A DNA stretch of 28,967 bases from CALAZP01 sp964410725. GTDB taxonomy: Bacteria > Bacteroidota > Bacteroidia > Chitinophagales > Saprospiraceae. The notes below the pieces were generated by a model. It saw nothing but the letters and a program-made list of their open reading frames with translations. It did not search any database and was not told the origin of the DNA. Shown here in pieces: positions 14,275 through 22,413 of this stretch. The position numbers were made by a program, and so were the translations under genes. The DNA lies in NCBI GenBank assembly GCA_964410725.1, contig CAYPID010000029.1, forward strand, positions 1 through 28,967, read 5' to 3'. Position 1 is the stretch's first letter, and each line of letters begins with the position of its first letter.

Positions 14275-15399
14275 ATGAAATTATTTGATGTTTACCCCTT
14301 ATTCGATATTGAACCTACCAGCGGAAGGGGCGCTACCATTTTTGATAGTGAGGGCACTCAATATCTTGATTTTTACGGTGGGCATGCGGTGATTTCTATT
14401 GGGCATACTCATCCGCATTATGTAAGGGCCATTGAGAGTCAACTTCACCGATTGTCCTTTTATTCCAACTCGGTACAAAATAAGTTGCAAATGGATCTTG
14501 CCGACAAACTCGGTAGATTATCTGGTTGTCAAGACTATAGATTATTTATGTGTAATTCCGGGGCAGAAGCGATTGAAAATGCCCTCAAATTAGCTTCTTT
14601 TCATACTGGGAAAATGCGAATTTTGGCCTTCAAAGGGGCGTTTCATGGCAGGACTTCTGCCGCAGTTAATATTACCGATAATCCCAAAATCAAGGCACCC
14701 ATAAACGCGACGTTTCCAGTGGATTTCATCCCTATGAATGATGCGAAGACCTTGGAAAAGGAATTGAAAAAAGGAGATGTTGCTGCTGTCATCGCTGAAT
14801 GTCTGCAAGGAGTGGGAGGGGTGAACGTTCAGACCGTGCCATTTTTAAAAAAAATCAGGAGTTTGTGTAGTACCCATAAGGCGGTCATGATTGCCGATGA
14901 AATTCAATCGGGATATGGTAGATCAGGCAAATTTTTTGCCTTTCAACACGCTGATATTGTACCAGATTTAATCACTATAGCCAAAGGCATGGGAAACGGT
15001 TTTCCAATTGGAGGGGTAATGATTGGACCTGAATTCGAAGCTTCACATGGATTATTGGGTACCACCTTTGGGGGAAATCACTTAGCCTGCGCTGCAGGAT
15101 TGGCCGTTTTGGATGTGATTGAAACCGAGCAATTGGTAGAAAAAGCCGCAGATTCGGGGCAGTATTTGATGAAACACCTCAAAAAACATCCTAAAATAAA
15201 GGAAGTTAGGGGGAAGGGTCTTATGATTGGTCTGGAGCTAGAAGAACCAGTTGCCCCGCTGAGAAAGCGAATTTTGATGGAAGGGCATATCTTCACGGGA
15301 TCTTCCTCTAATCCCAAGGTCATTCGACTGTTACCGCCTTTAAACGTGGAAAAAAAGGAATTGAAACAATTTATAGACACTTTCAACGCACTTGCCTAA
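14275..15399 (+). CDS. argD: N-acylornithine (acetyl/succinyl) aminotransferase
   Basis: 374-aa class III PLP aminotransferase that makes N-acylornithine from the semialdehyde using glutamate. The PLP lysine is Lys237 in DLITIAKGMGNGFPIGG, the pyridine-nitrogen aspartate is Asp208 (MIADEIQSGYGRSG), and the phosphate-binding loop is CNSGAEAIENALKLA (93-107). FHGRTSAAVNIT is also typical. The stop codon directly abuts the argF' start (15399/15400). Succinyl specificity is inferred from the neighbour. Confidence 0.95.
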   Translation: MKLFDVYPLFDIEPTSGRGATIFDSEGTQYLDFYGGHAVISIGHTHPHYVRAIESQLHRLSFYSNSVQNKLQMDLADKLGRLSGCQDYRLFMCNSGAEAIENALKLASFHTGKMRILAFKGAFHGRTSAAVNITDNPKIKAPINATFPVDFIPMNDAKTLEKELKKGDVAAVIAECLQGVGGVNVQTVPFLKKIRSLCSTHKAVMIADEIQSGYGRSGKFFAFQHADIVPDLITIAKGMGNGFPIGGVMIGPEFEASHGLLGTTFGGNHLACAAGLAVLDVIETEQLVEKAADSGQYLMKHLKKHPKIKEVRGKGLMIGLELEEPVAPLRKRILMEGHIFTGSSSNPKVIRLLPPLNVEKKELKQFIDTFNALA

Positions 15400-16341
15400 A
15401 TGAAAAAATTCACTTCCGTAGCAGATGTATCAGACCTGCAGACTTTATTGAAAACTGCATTTACGCTCAAAAAAAACCCTTTAAATGATTCCTCAGGTCG
15501 CGGAAAAACATTGGTACTATTGTTCTTCAATCCAAGCCTAAGGACCAGATTGAGCACGGAGAAAGCCGGATTGAATTTAGGTATGCAAGTGATGGTGATG
15601 AACGCTGCACAGGGTTGGCAATTGGCTTTCGAAGAGGGAATGGTTATGAACGGGGGAGAGGCAGAACACATCAAGGAAGCAGCTGCAGTCATAAGCCAGT
15701 ATGCCGATATTATTGGAATTAGATCTTTCCCCTCCCTGACGGATCGGGAAAAGGACTACCGAGATGAGGTCCTCCAAAAATTTATTCAGTATGCACAGGT
15801 TCCGGTGGTGAGTTTGGAATCTGCTATCTTGCACCCCTTGCAATCATTAGCGGACCACCTCACAATAGAGGAAAATAAAAAAAGAGAGCGGCCAGTAGTG
15901 GTCTTGTCGTGGGCCCCTCATCCACGAGCTTTGCCACAAGCCGTGGCTAATTCATTTCTCAATTGGATGGCCGCTACGGATTATGAGTTGAGGATAGCCC
16001 ACCCTGAAGGATATGAGTTGGCACCCGAATTTGCTGCCCATATTCCCGTTTACCACAATCAAAAGGAAGCTTTTGAAGGGGCGGATTTTGTATATGCTAA
16101 AAATTGGTCTTCTTATCAGGAATATGGCAAAGTCTTACATCAGGACACCTCCTGGATGATAGACGAAGCCAAAATGTCAGTCACTCGAGAAGGGTATTTT
16201 ATGCATTGTCTGCCAGTAAGGAGAAATGTAGTGGTGGCAGATGAGATTTTGGACGGACCTCGTTCTTTAGTCATTGAGCAAGCCAATAACCGAACGTATG
16301 CGGCACAGGCAGTACTTCAAACGATTCTACAAGGACTATAA
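15400..16341 (+). CDS. argF': N-succinylornithine carbamoyltransferase
   Basis: 313-aa transcarbamylase of the AOTC/SOTC branch; it carbamoylates N-acylated ornithine, giving N-acylcitrulline. The carbamoyl-phosphate loop is FFNPSLRTRLS (42-52), a variant of the SxRTR motif. HPLQSLAD is at 145-152 and HCLPVRRNVVV at 269-279, the long RR form of acylornithine enzymes rather than the ornithine type. At the residue that separates acetyl- from succinyl-ornithine use (Glu92 in the Xanthomonas acetyl enzyme, by my recollection of published mutagenesis) this protein has Ala88 in NGGEAEHIKEA, which fits succinyl use. The gene starts one base after argD and ends 3 bp before argB. Confidence 0.93.
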   Translation: MKKFTSVADVSDLQTLLKTAFTLKKNPLNDSSGRGKTLVLLFFNPSLRTRLSTEKAGLNLGMQVMVMNAAQGWQLAFEEGMVMNGGEAEHIKEAAAVISQYADIIGIRSFPSLTDREKDYRDEVLQKFIQYAQVPVVSLESAILHPLQSLADHLTIEENKKRERPVVVLSWAPHPRALPQAVANSFLNWMAATDYELRIAHPEGYELAPEFAAHIPVYHNQKEAFEGADFVYAKNWSSYQEYGKVLHQDTSWMIDEAKMSVTREGYFMHCLPVRRNVVVADEILDGPRSLVIEQANNRTYAAQAVLQTILQGL

Positions 16342-16344
16342 TTG

Positions 16345-17130
16345 ATGGAAAAGGAAAAATTATTGGTCATTAAGGCTGGTGGTAAATTAATTGAGGAGCG
16401 AGAACTGGTTATGCCTTTGTTAGCGTTCATGTCTCAAAGTTCCACCAAAATGATATTAGTGCATGGAGGGGGAAATAAGGCGGGTGCCTTGAGCCAACAA
16501 ATGGGCTTGCCAGTAAAAATGATAGAGGGTAGAAGGGTCACCGATGCGGCTACTTTAGAAGTTGCAACCATGGTATATGCTGGATTGATCAATAAAACGT
16601 TGGTCGCCCAACTTCAAGGGTTGGGATGTCAGGCAATTGGGCTGAGTGGAGCAGATGGAAATATTATACTATCGAATAAAAGAGCCCCACATCCCATCGA
16701 TTTTGGATGGGTGGGGGATGTCCAACAGGTGAATCACCAAAGGTTAAGTTCCCTATTGGAACTTTCACTAACCCCTGTAATCTGTGCCATCACCCACGAT
16801 GGTAATGGGCAGTTATTGAATACCAATGCCGATTCCATTGCTAATGCAGTAGCCATAGCAATGAGCGAAGTTTATGAGGTTCAACTGTATCTTTGTTTCG
16901 AAAAACCAGGGGTATTGACTGATGAACAGCAACCTGAAAGTATTATAAAAACCTTATCTGAACCAGAATTTGATCGCCTAAAGAGTACTGGGGTAGTCCA
17001 CTCAGGGATGTTGCCCAAACTATCTAATGGGTTTCAGGCCATTAACCGAGGGGTTTCACAGGTTTGGGTCGGTAATTATCAAAGTATTTCAAAGGGAAGG
17101 GCGACAAGATTGGTAGCTCATAAATCATAA
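16345..17130 (+). CDS. argB: N-acylglutamate kinase
   Basis: 261-aa amino-acid kinase that phosphorylates the gamma-carboxyl of N-acylglutamate, step 2 of the pathway. Visible motifs are LLVIKAGGKLIEE at the N-terminus, MILVHGGGNKAGALSQQMGL for phosphate binding, RRVTDAATLEVATMVYAGLI, CQAIGLSGADGNII and LLNTNADSIANAVAIAMS. It lacks a long N-terminal helix, which in other kinases of the family is linked to arginine feedback inhibition, so hexamer-type feedback looks unlikely (inference). The ATG at 16345 is used; a TTG one codon earlier overlaps nothing but is less likely. Confidence 0.95.
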   Translation: MEKEKLLVIKAGGKLIEERELVMPLLAFMSQSSTKMILVHGGGNKAGALSQQMGLPVKMIEGRRVTDAATLEVATMVYAGLINKTLVAQLQGLGCQAIGLSGADGNIILSNKRAPHPIDFGWVGDVQQVNHQRLSSLLELSLTPVICAITHDGNGQLLNTNADSIANAVAIAMSEVYEVQLYLCFEKPGVLTDEQQPESIIKTLSEPEFDRLKSTGVVHSGMLPKLSNGFQAINRGVSQVWVGNYQSISKGRATRLVAHKS

Positions 17131-17135
17131 ACCGC

Positions 17136-18212
17136 ATGGATACCTGGAAGCAAAAAGGAATTGAACTTCTTCAACAACTGGTTTCCATACCCTCTTTTTC
17201 CCGAGAGGAAAATCAAACAGCCGATTTAATTGAACGATTTTTGGTTTCCGAAGGTCTTTCTCCTCAAAGAATTGGAAACAATATCTGGTGTACTCATGCA
17301 AGTTATATTGAACATCTTCCCACGGTATTGCTCAACAGTCACCACGATACAGTCCGACCCGTAAGTGGTTGGGAAAGCGATCCTTTTGATGGAAGCCTAC
17401 ACAATGACAGAATAACCGCTTTGGGCAGCAATGATGCTGGGGCCTCATTAGTTGCTTTAATCATGACCTTTCTTTACTTTAAGGAAGTGCCTCTTACTGG
17501 ATTTAATCTTCTTTTAGCTGCCAGTGCAGAGGAAGAAATTTCGGGAAAAGGAGGGGTAGAACTATTAAGGGATTACTTACCTCCTATCGCAGTGGGAATA
17601 GTTGGAGAACCTACTCAAATGCAGATGGCCATAGCAGAAAGGGGATTGATTGTGGTAGACGGAGAAGTAAAGGGAAAAGCTGGCCATGCAGCACGGGGTG
17701 AGGGCATCAATGCCATTTATCGGGCACTACCGGAAATTGAAAAACTGAAGAATTTTCAGTTTGACAAGGTTTCCCCTCTGTTGGGGCCGGTTAAAATATC
17801 AATTACTCAAATTCAAGCAGGAGTTCAACACAATGTAGTGCCCGATCAGTGTACTTTTGTCATGGACATTCGGACCCAGGAACAATACTCCAATAAGGAG
17901 GTCATTAGCATATTGCAGAAAATAACTCAAGCGGAGTTGCGCCCGCGTTCCTTGCGCTTGAATGCCTCTGGAATTTCAGAGCAGCATCCTTTGGTTAGGG
18001 CTGGAAAATCCCTAGGGATGACTACTTTTGGGTCGGCTACCTTATCTGATCAGGCCTTATGGCCTTTTGATACCATTAAAATAGGATGTGGGAATTCCGC
18101 ACGCTCCCATACCGCTGGGGAGTATATCGAAGTAGAAGAATTTAATCAAGGTCTAGAGACCTATATCGCTTTAATTAAGACTTATGAAAAAACTTTGGGA
18201 AAAGGATTATGA
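17136..18212 (+). CDS. argE: M20-family deacylase, ArgE/DapE type (N-acylcitrulline/N-acylornithine deacylase)
   Basis: 358-aa di-zinc M20 hydrolase. Metal ligands are visible at His69-x-Asp71 (NSHHDTV), Asp100 (GSNDAGAS) and Glu133, with Glu132 as the likely general base (AEEEISG). GEPT at about 157-160 and the lid domain RGLIVVDGEVKGKAGHAARG (about 169-188) are canonical. Because the transcarbamylase here acts on acylornithine, the expected substrate is N-succinylcitrulline (by analogy with the N-acetylcitrulline deacetylase of Xanthomonas), giving citrulline for argG. It starts 5 bp after argB and overlaps argH by 29 bp. Confidence 0.9.
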   Translation: MDTWKQKGIELLQQLVSIPSFSREENQTADLIERFLVSEGLSPQRIGNNIWCTHASYIEHLPTVLLNSHHDTVRPVSGWESDPFDGSLHNDRITALGSNDAGASLVALIMTFLYFKEVPLTGFNLLLAASAEEEISGKGGVELLRDYLPPIAVGIVGEPTQMQMAIAERGLIVVDGEVKGKAGHAARGEGINAIYRALPEIEKLKNFQFDKVSPLLGPVKISITQIQAGVQHNVVPDQCTFVMDIRTQEQYSNKEVISILQKITQAELRPRSLRLNASGISEQHPLVRAGKSLGMTTFGSATLSDQALWPFDTIKIGCGNSARSHTAGEYIEVEEFNQGLETYIALIKTYEKTLGKGL

Positions 18213-19527
18213 GGTATTAAAAGAAATAGAGGCTTTTACTGTCGGGCAGGATCGAGAATTGGATATGTTACTCGCGCCTTTTGATGTGTTGGGATCTTTA
18301 GCACATGTGCAGATGCTGGAAAAAATTGGACTTCTTTCAGATGAAGAAAAGGATGATTTGACTCAGGGTTTGAAAAGGATTTACCACCTGATTGAGTCAG
18401 GAGATTTTAAGATAGACGCGGCCATAGAGGATATTCATTCGCAGATTGAATTAATGTTGACCCAGGAATTGGGTGAGGTGGGTAAAAAAATACATACCGG
18501 ACGTTCCCGTAATGACCAGGTTTTATTGGATTTAAAATTGTATTTCCGCTATGAGATAGAAAATATATCTATTGAAGTCAAGCAGTTGTTCGACACTTTA
18601 ATACAACTCAGTAATCAGCATAAAGAAATATTGATGCCGGGATATACCCACATGCAGGTAGCTATGGTTTCCTCATTTGGATTGTGGTTTGCCGCCTATG
18701 CAGAGACCTTCATCGATGATTTGACTGTACTTCAGGGGGTGTACAAAGCCATCAATAAAAACCCTTTAGGCTCTGCAGCAGGGTATGGGTCTTCCTTTCC
18801 ATTGGACCGCCAGATGGTTAGTGACCTATTGGGATTTGACTCCTTAAATTATAACGTGATTCACGCCCAGATGGGTAGAGGAAAAGCAGAAACTTTCCTG
18901 GCATTTGGAATGGCAGCAATAGCTGGAACCTTAGGCAAATTGGCCATGGATATATGTTTGTATATGAATCAAAACCATGGATTTATAAAATTCCCCGATG
19001 AATTGACAACTGGTTCCAGTATCATGCCGCACAAGAAAAATCCCGATGTTTTCGAATTAATAAGAGGCCGGTGTAACGCTTTACAAGCCCTACCACAACG
19101 GGTACAGCAACTATGTTCTAATCTGCCTACCGGTTATCACCGAGACTTTCAACTGCTAAAAGAATTGATATTCCCCGCCATCGAGGAACTTAAAACTTGT
19201 TTGAGTATTGCCCAGTTTTCTATGGGAAAAATTGAAATCAATCCCAATATTCTGGAGGACGATAAATATCAGTACTTATATACGGTAGAAGAGGTAAACA
19301 AATTGGTCAATGAAGGGATTCCCTTTAGAGATGCCTATCAGATGGTTGGCAAACAAACCCAAATGGGGACTTTTTCATTTGAAGGTGCAATAGAACATAC
19401 CCATTTAGGTTCATTAGGCAATTTAGCCAATGAGCAGATTGAGGAAAAAATGAGTCAGGTATTGAACTCCTTTGAATTTGAAAAGGTAAAAAAAGCGCTT
19501 AGCCCATTTCAGCTACCACTTCCTTAA
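18184..19527 (+). CDS. argH: Argininosuccinate lyase
   Basis: 447-aa fumarase/aspartase-superfamily enzyme that splits argininosuccinate into arginine and fumarate, the last step. Conserved parts are AFTVGQDRELDMLLAPFDV (17-35), HTGRSRNDQVLLDL (104-117), MPGYTHMQVAMVSS (151-164) and the superfamily signature GSSIMPHKKNPD (277-288) carrying the catalytic serine loop. The N-terminus agrees with Bacteroidota argH, so the 29-bp overlap with the end of argE is probably real and means coupled translation. The 3' end overlaps the convergent nfu gene by 29 bp, with no terminator between. Confidence 0.96.
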   Translation: MKKLWEKDYEVLKEIEAFTVGQDRELDMLLAPFDVLGSLAHVQMLEKIGLLSDEEKDDLTQGLKRIYHLIESGDFKIDAAIEDIHSQIELMLTQELGEVGKKIHTGRSRNDQVLLDLKLYFRYEIENISIEVKQLFDTLIQLSNQHKEILMPGYTHMQVAMVSSFGLWFAAYAETFIDDLTVLQGVYKAINKNPLGSAAGYGSSFPLDRQMVSDLLGFDSLNYNVIHAQMGRGKAETFLAFGMAAIAGTLGKLAMDICLYMNQNHGFIKFPDELTTGSSIMPHKKNPDVFELIRGRCNALQALPQRVQQLCSNLPTGYHRDFQLLKELIFPAIEELKTCLSIAQFSMGKIEINPNILEDDKYQYLYTVEEVNKLVNEGIPFRDAYQMVGKQTQMGTFSFEGAIEHTHLGSLGNLANEQIEEKMSQVLNSFEFEKVKKALSPFQLPLP

Positions 19528-20110
19528 CTTCGGGAATCATTCTCTGTAACATGCCTTCGATTCCAGATTTAAGAGTCAGTGTACTGGAAGGACAACCACT
19601 GCAAGCTCCCTGCATAATCAGCGTTACTTTCCCTTGATGGTAAGCTTTGAATTCGATATTGCCACCATCCATCGCTACTCCCGGTTTGACGTAAGTTTCA
19701 ATAAGCTCCTTGATTTTTTGGACGATTTCTGCGTCGTCATCAGAATATTCATAGCTGGCACCTCTTTCTTCTTCAATAGCTGCCATGGCCTTGTCGAAAC
19801 CTTCTTTGATGATTTCCTTGCCTTCTTCTACGTAGTCCTTGATGAAATTCTTGAGTTGAAGCATAATATCTTCCCAAGCGTAGTTAGGCTCTTTGGTTAT
19901 GGTTACAAAATTGCTACAGATATAGACGCCTTTCACAAAGGGTAAATCGTATAGCGCCAAAGCAAGTGGGGACCATTCTTCAGCGAGTTCTTTGGTTTTG
20001 AAATCTGCTGTACCATTGTATAAAATTCGATTAGAAACGAATTTTAAAGATTCTGGGTTGGGGGTCTGTTCTGTATAAAATAAAATGGGGTTAGTTGCTT
20101 TGACACTCAT
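19499..20110 (-). CDS. NifU-like (Nfu) Fe-S cluster scaffold/carrier protein
   Basis: 203-aa protein with an N-terminal Nfu_N domain (about 8-95, FYTEQTPNPESLKFVSNRIL) and a C-terminal NifU domain (about 128-200) bearing the cluster-binding Cys170-x2-Cys173 in QGACSGCPSSTLTLKSGIEG. Such proteins carry 4Fe-4S clusters to target enzymes in the cytoplasm. It lies 67 bp downstream of the GHMP kinase in the same direction and may be read from the mevalonate operon. The last 29 bp overlap argH on the other strand. No exact promoter element was seen upstream. Confidence 0.94.
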   Translation of the reverse strand: MSVKATNPILFYTEQTPNPESLKFVSNRILYNGTADFKTKELAEEWSPLALALYDLPFVKGVYICSNFVTITKEPNYAWEDIMLQLKNFIKDYVEEGKEIIKEGFDKAMAAIEEERGASYEYSDDDAEIVQKIKELIETYVKPGVAMDGGNIEFKAYHQGKVTLIMQGACSGCPSSTLTLKSGIEGMLQRMIPEVKEVVAEMG

Positions 20111-20177
20111 TTTTGTACCGTTTTGAATTCAGAAACAATACAATATTAATCAATGTTTACAAAAAAGTATAAATTGT

Positions 20178-21110
20178 TTAAATCATTTCTTCAAAGGGGA
20201 TAAAAACGGATAGTCCCTTACTTTGGAAGTATTTTTGAGCTTCAGCTATTCCATTGGGCGCGGTGACCAAGGCGAAATCTCCTCCCCAAGCTCCAAGGGA
20301 TTTGAGTTGTCCCTCATAATCGGGAAAAAGGCTATCGCGCAGGGTAGGGAGTTCTATAATAGAGGCGATGAGCGCTTCGTGTTCCCGCAGCACTTTTTCA
20401 AATTCTTCGAGTTGGGTGACCGCCAACCATTGCTGGTTTAATTGTTCTAATTCTGATATAAGGGTGGGTAGCGGGAGGTTTTGTTTCTTTTCGCGATAGC
20501 GGGCAATTCCTTCCCGGCTATTTTGTTTTTGACCGAGATATAAAAAGGCCAATTGATAGGCGAAGGGTGGGTGAAAAGTGATCGATTTCACTATAGGTTG
20601 ATATCCATTGCGTCGGTATTGAATGGGACCAGTAGCGGTGGCGCAAGCAATATCGTAACCGGAGCCTCCAAAGCTATTTTCTAAAAGCATGTAAGGGTTA
20701 ATACGTGCCCATTTGGCTAAATTGGTGATGAGGGTGGAACTGGTTCCCAATCCCCATTCATTGGGAAATTCCAGATGGGTTTTAAAATGCAAACTACGGT
20801 CCGATTGAAAGGCCTGGGGTTGGAGATTATGAATGGCTTTGAGCAAGTCCACCAATCGCTGAGCGACATCTCCCTGGCTGGTTTGACGAATCTCCCAATT
20901 AATCGGGTCAATTTGGGCGTCAAACCATAAACTGTGGTCAAAACGGAAACTATGCCAATGGATGATAGGAGGGTTACTAACTTGGGAAGAAACTTGTAAC
21001 CACTGGCCTTTTTGAGTGGGAATAGCCAAGGCTGGAGCTCCATCAAGTACGAGATACTCTCCGGTTAATAGGAGTTTGCCATGTGCGTAAAAATAATCTA
21101 TAGTTTGCAT
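20178..21110 (-). CDS. GHMP-family kinase of the mevalonate pathway
   Basis: 310-aa GHMP-fold small-molecule kinase. The N-terminus AHGKLLLTGEYLVLDGAPAL has the invariant Lys12 and Glu18, and the ATP-binding loop is NEWGLGTSSTLITNLAKW (117-134), a variant of PxGxGLGSSAA. GGSGYDIACATATGPIQY (148-165) includes Asp153 of the GxDxA motif. It sits in an operon with IPP isomerase and HMG-CoA reductase, so mevalonate kinase or phosphomevalonate kinase is the expected role; sequence alone does not decide between them. Its start overlaps the HMG-CoA reductase gene end by 13 bp. The diphosphomevalonate decarboxylase and a second kinase are not in the window. Confidence 0.85.
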   Translation of the reverse strand: MQTIDYFYAHGKLLLTGEYLVLDGAPALAIPTQKGQWLQVSSQVSNPPIIHWHSFRFDHSLWFDAQIDPINWEIRQTSQGDVAQRLVDLLKAIHNLQPQAFQSDRSLHFKTHLEFPNEWGLGTSSTLITNLAKWARINPYMLLENSFGGSGYDIACATATGPIQYRRNGYQPIVKSITFHPPFAYQLAFLYLGQKQNSREGIARYREKKQNLPLPTLISELEQLNQQWLAVTQLEEFEKVLREHEALIASIIELPTLRDSLFPDYEGQLKSLGAWGGDFALVTAPNGIAEAQKYFQSKGLSVFIPFEEMI

Positions 21111-22408
21111 TGCTCTATAAATTCTGCCACGGCCCTATGTGAGATAGGGTGGTTTTGAAAGTGAAGTTGTGCGGCTTCTTTTTGAGACGAAGTGGCTTGC
21201 AAGTGATTGAGGATATTTCCGAGGTGCATTTTCATATGGCCGCTTTGAATACCTGTGGTCACCAAAGACCGCACTGCAGCAAAGTTTTGCGCCAGTCCTG
21301 TAGCGGCAATAATTTCCATCAATTCCCGAGCAGAGGGATTCCCCAATAGTTCTATCGAACGTTGTGCCAATGGATGTAAGGTAGTGAGCCCTCCTACAGT
21401 CCCAATGGCCAGGGGTATTTCTAATGAAAAATGAAAAATCCCCTCATTGATGGTGCATTCGCTTAGTGATCGGTACTGACCTGATCGGGCGGCATAGGCA
21501 TGGCCAGCAGCTTCAACAGCTCTAAAGTCATTGCCAGTGGCAATCACTACAGCGTCAATGCCGTTAAAAATACCCTTATTGTGAGTGGTAGCACGATAGG
21601 GGTCTATGGTGGCGATTCGAATCGCCTGAGCAAATTTTTCGGCAAATTCAAGGCCTTTTAAGCCACCTGGAAAACGACCCATTTCTGCTGCGGGGTATTG
21701 AACTTCAGCTCTTACTTTACATTCAGGGGTATAATTAGATAAAATGGCCATAACAACTTTAGGTAGCTTTTGATAACCTTGAGTTTGGAAGTATTCGGGC
21801 AACCAAGTTGCATAGGCTTCCAATACGGAATTGATGAAGTTGGCCCCCATAGAATCGACCGTTTCGAATTGAACCAATAATTGGAAAAGTCCAGGTTCTT
21901 CCTTATGGAATGATTTTAATTGGAGACCAGTCACTCCCCCTCCTCTTTTTTCCATGCTGTTGGTTAGGTAAGCAGTCTGTTCAGCCAGGTATTGCTGGAG
22001 GTCGGGTAATTTTTCCCGAAGGGTACTTTCCGATCCTTCCCAGGTAAAGTGGACTTGTCCTTCTTTCTGGGTGCTCAATACGGTACACTGGAATCCGCCT
22101 TTATTCATCCAGTATTTAGCAGCGGATGCAGCGGCAGCTACCACACTGCTTTCTTCGACCACCATAGGGACGGCATACCATCGGTTGTTAATCAAAAAAT
22201 TAGGGGCAATGCCGTAGGGGATGATAAAGTTGCTTAAGGTATTTTCGCTAAAGCCGTCAAATCGGTTTTGTAGGGTTGAATCCGACAGCCAAAATTTTTC
22301 GAAGTCATGAGCAGCCTCATCCGGATGCTTAAAAAAATTCTTCAGCCACGCCAATTGATCGGCCTTCGATTTTCTGGAAAATCCAGCTATACTTTTCATG
22401 GATTCCAT
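21098..22408 (-). CDS. Hydroxymethylglutaryl-CoA reductase, class II
   Basis: 436-aa class II (bacterial-type) enzyme that converts HMG-CoA to mevalonate. The catalytic residues map as Glu85/86 (PMVVEESSVVAAAASAAKYW), Asp185 (TVDSMGANFIN), Lys278 (THNKGIFNG), Asp294 (ATGND) and the histidine in SGHMKMH near the C-terminus; all are present. The nucleotide-binding site follows VDSMGAN. There is no membrane anchor, unlike animal class I enzymes. The pathway supplies isoprenoids for quinones, carotenoids and cell-wall lipid carrier. It starts 5 bp after fni and overlaps the downstream GHMP kinase gene by 13 bp. An ATG three codons into the frame is an alternative start. Confidence 0.95.
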   Translation of the reverse strand: MESMKSIAGFSRKSKADQLAWLKNFFKHPDEAAHDFEKFWLSDSTLQNRFDGFSENTLSNFIIPYGIAPNFLINNRWYAVPMVVEESSVVAAAASAAKYWMNKGGFQCTVLSTQKEGQVHFTWEGSESTLREKLPDLQQYLAEQTAYLTNSMEKRGGGVTGLQLKSFHKEEPGLFQLLVQFETVDSMGANFINSVLEAYATWLPEYFQTQGYQKLPKVVMAILSNYTPECKVRAEVQYPAAEMGRFPGGLKGLEFAEKFAQAIRIATIDPYRATTHNKGIFNGIDAVVIATGNDFRAVEAAGHAYAARSGQYRSLSECTINEGIFHFSLEIPLAIGTVGGLTTLHPLAQRSIELLGNPSARELMEIIAATGLAQNFAAVRSLVTTGIQSGHMKMHLGNILNHLQATSSQKEAAQLHFQNHPISHRAVAEFIEQCKL

Positions 22409-22413
22409 AGCAT

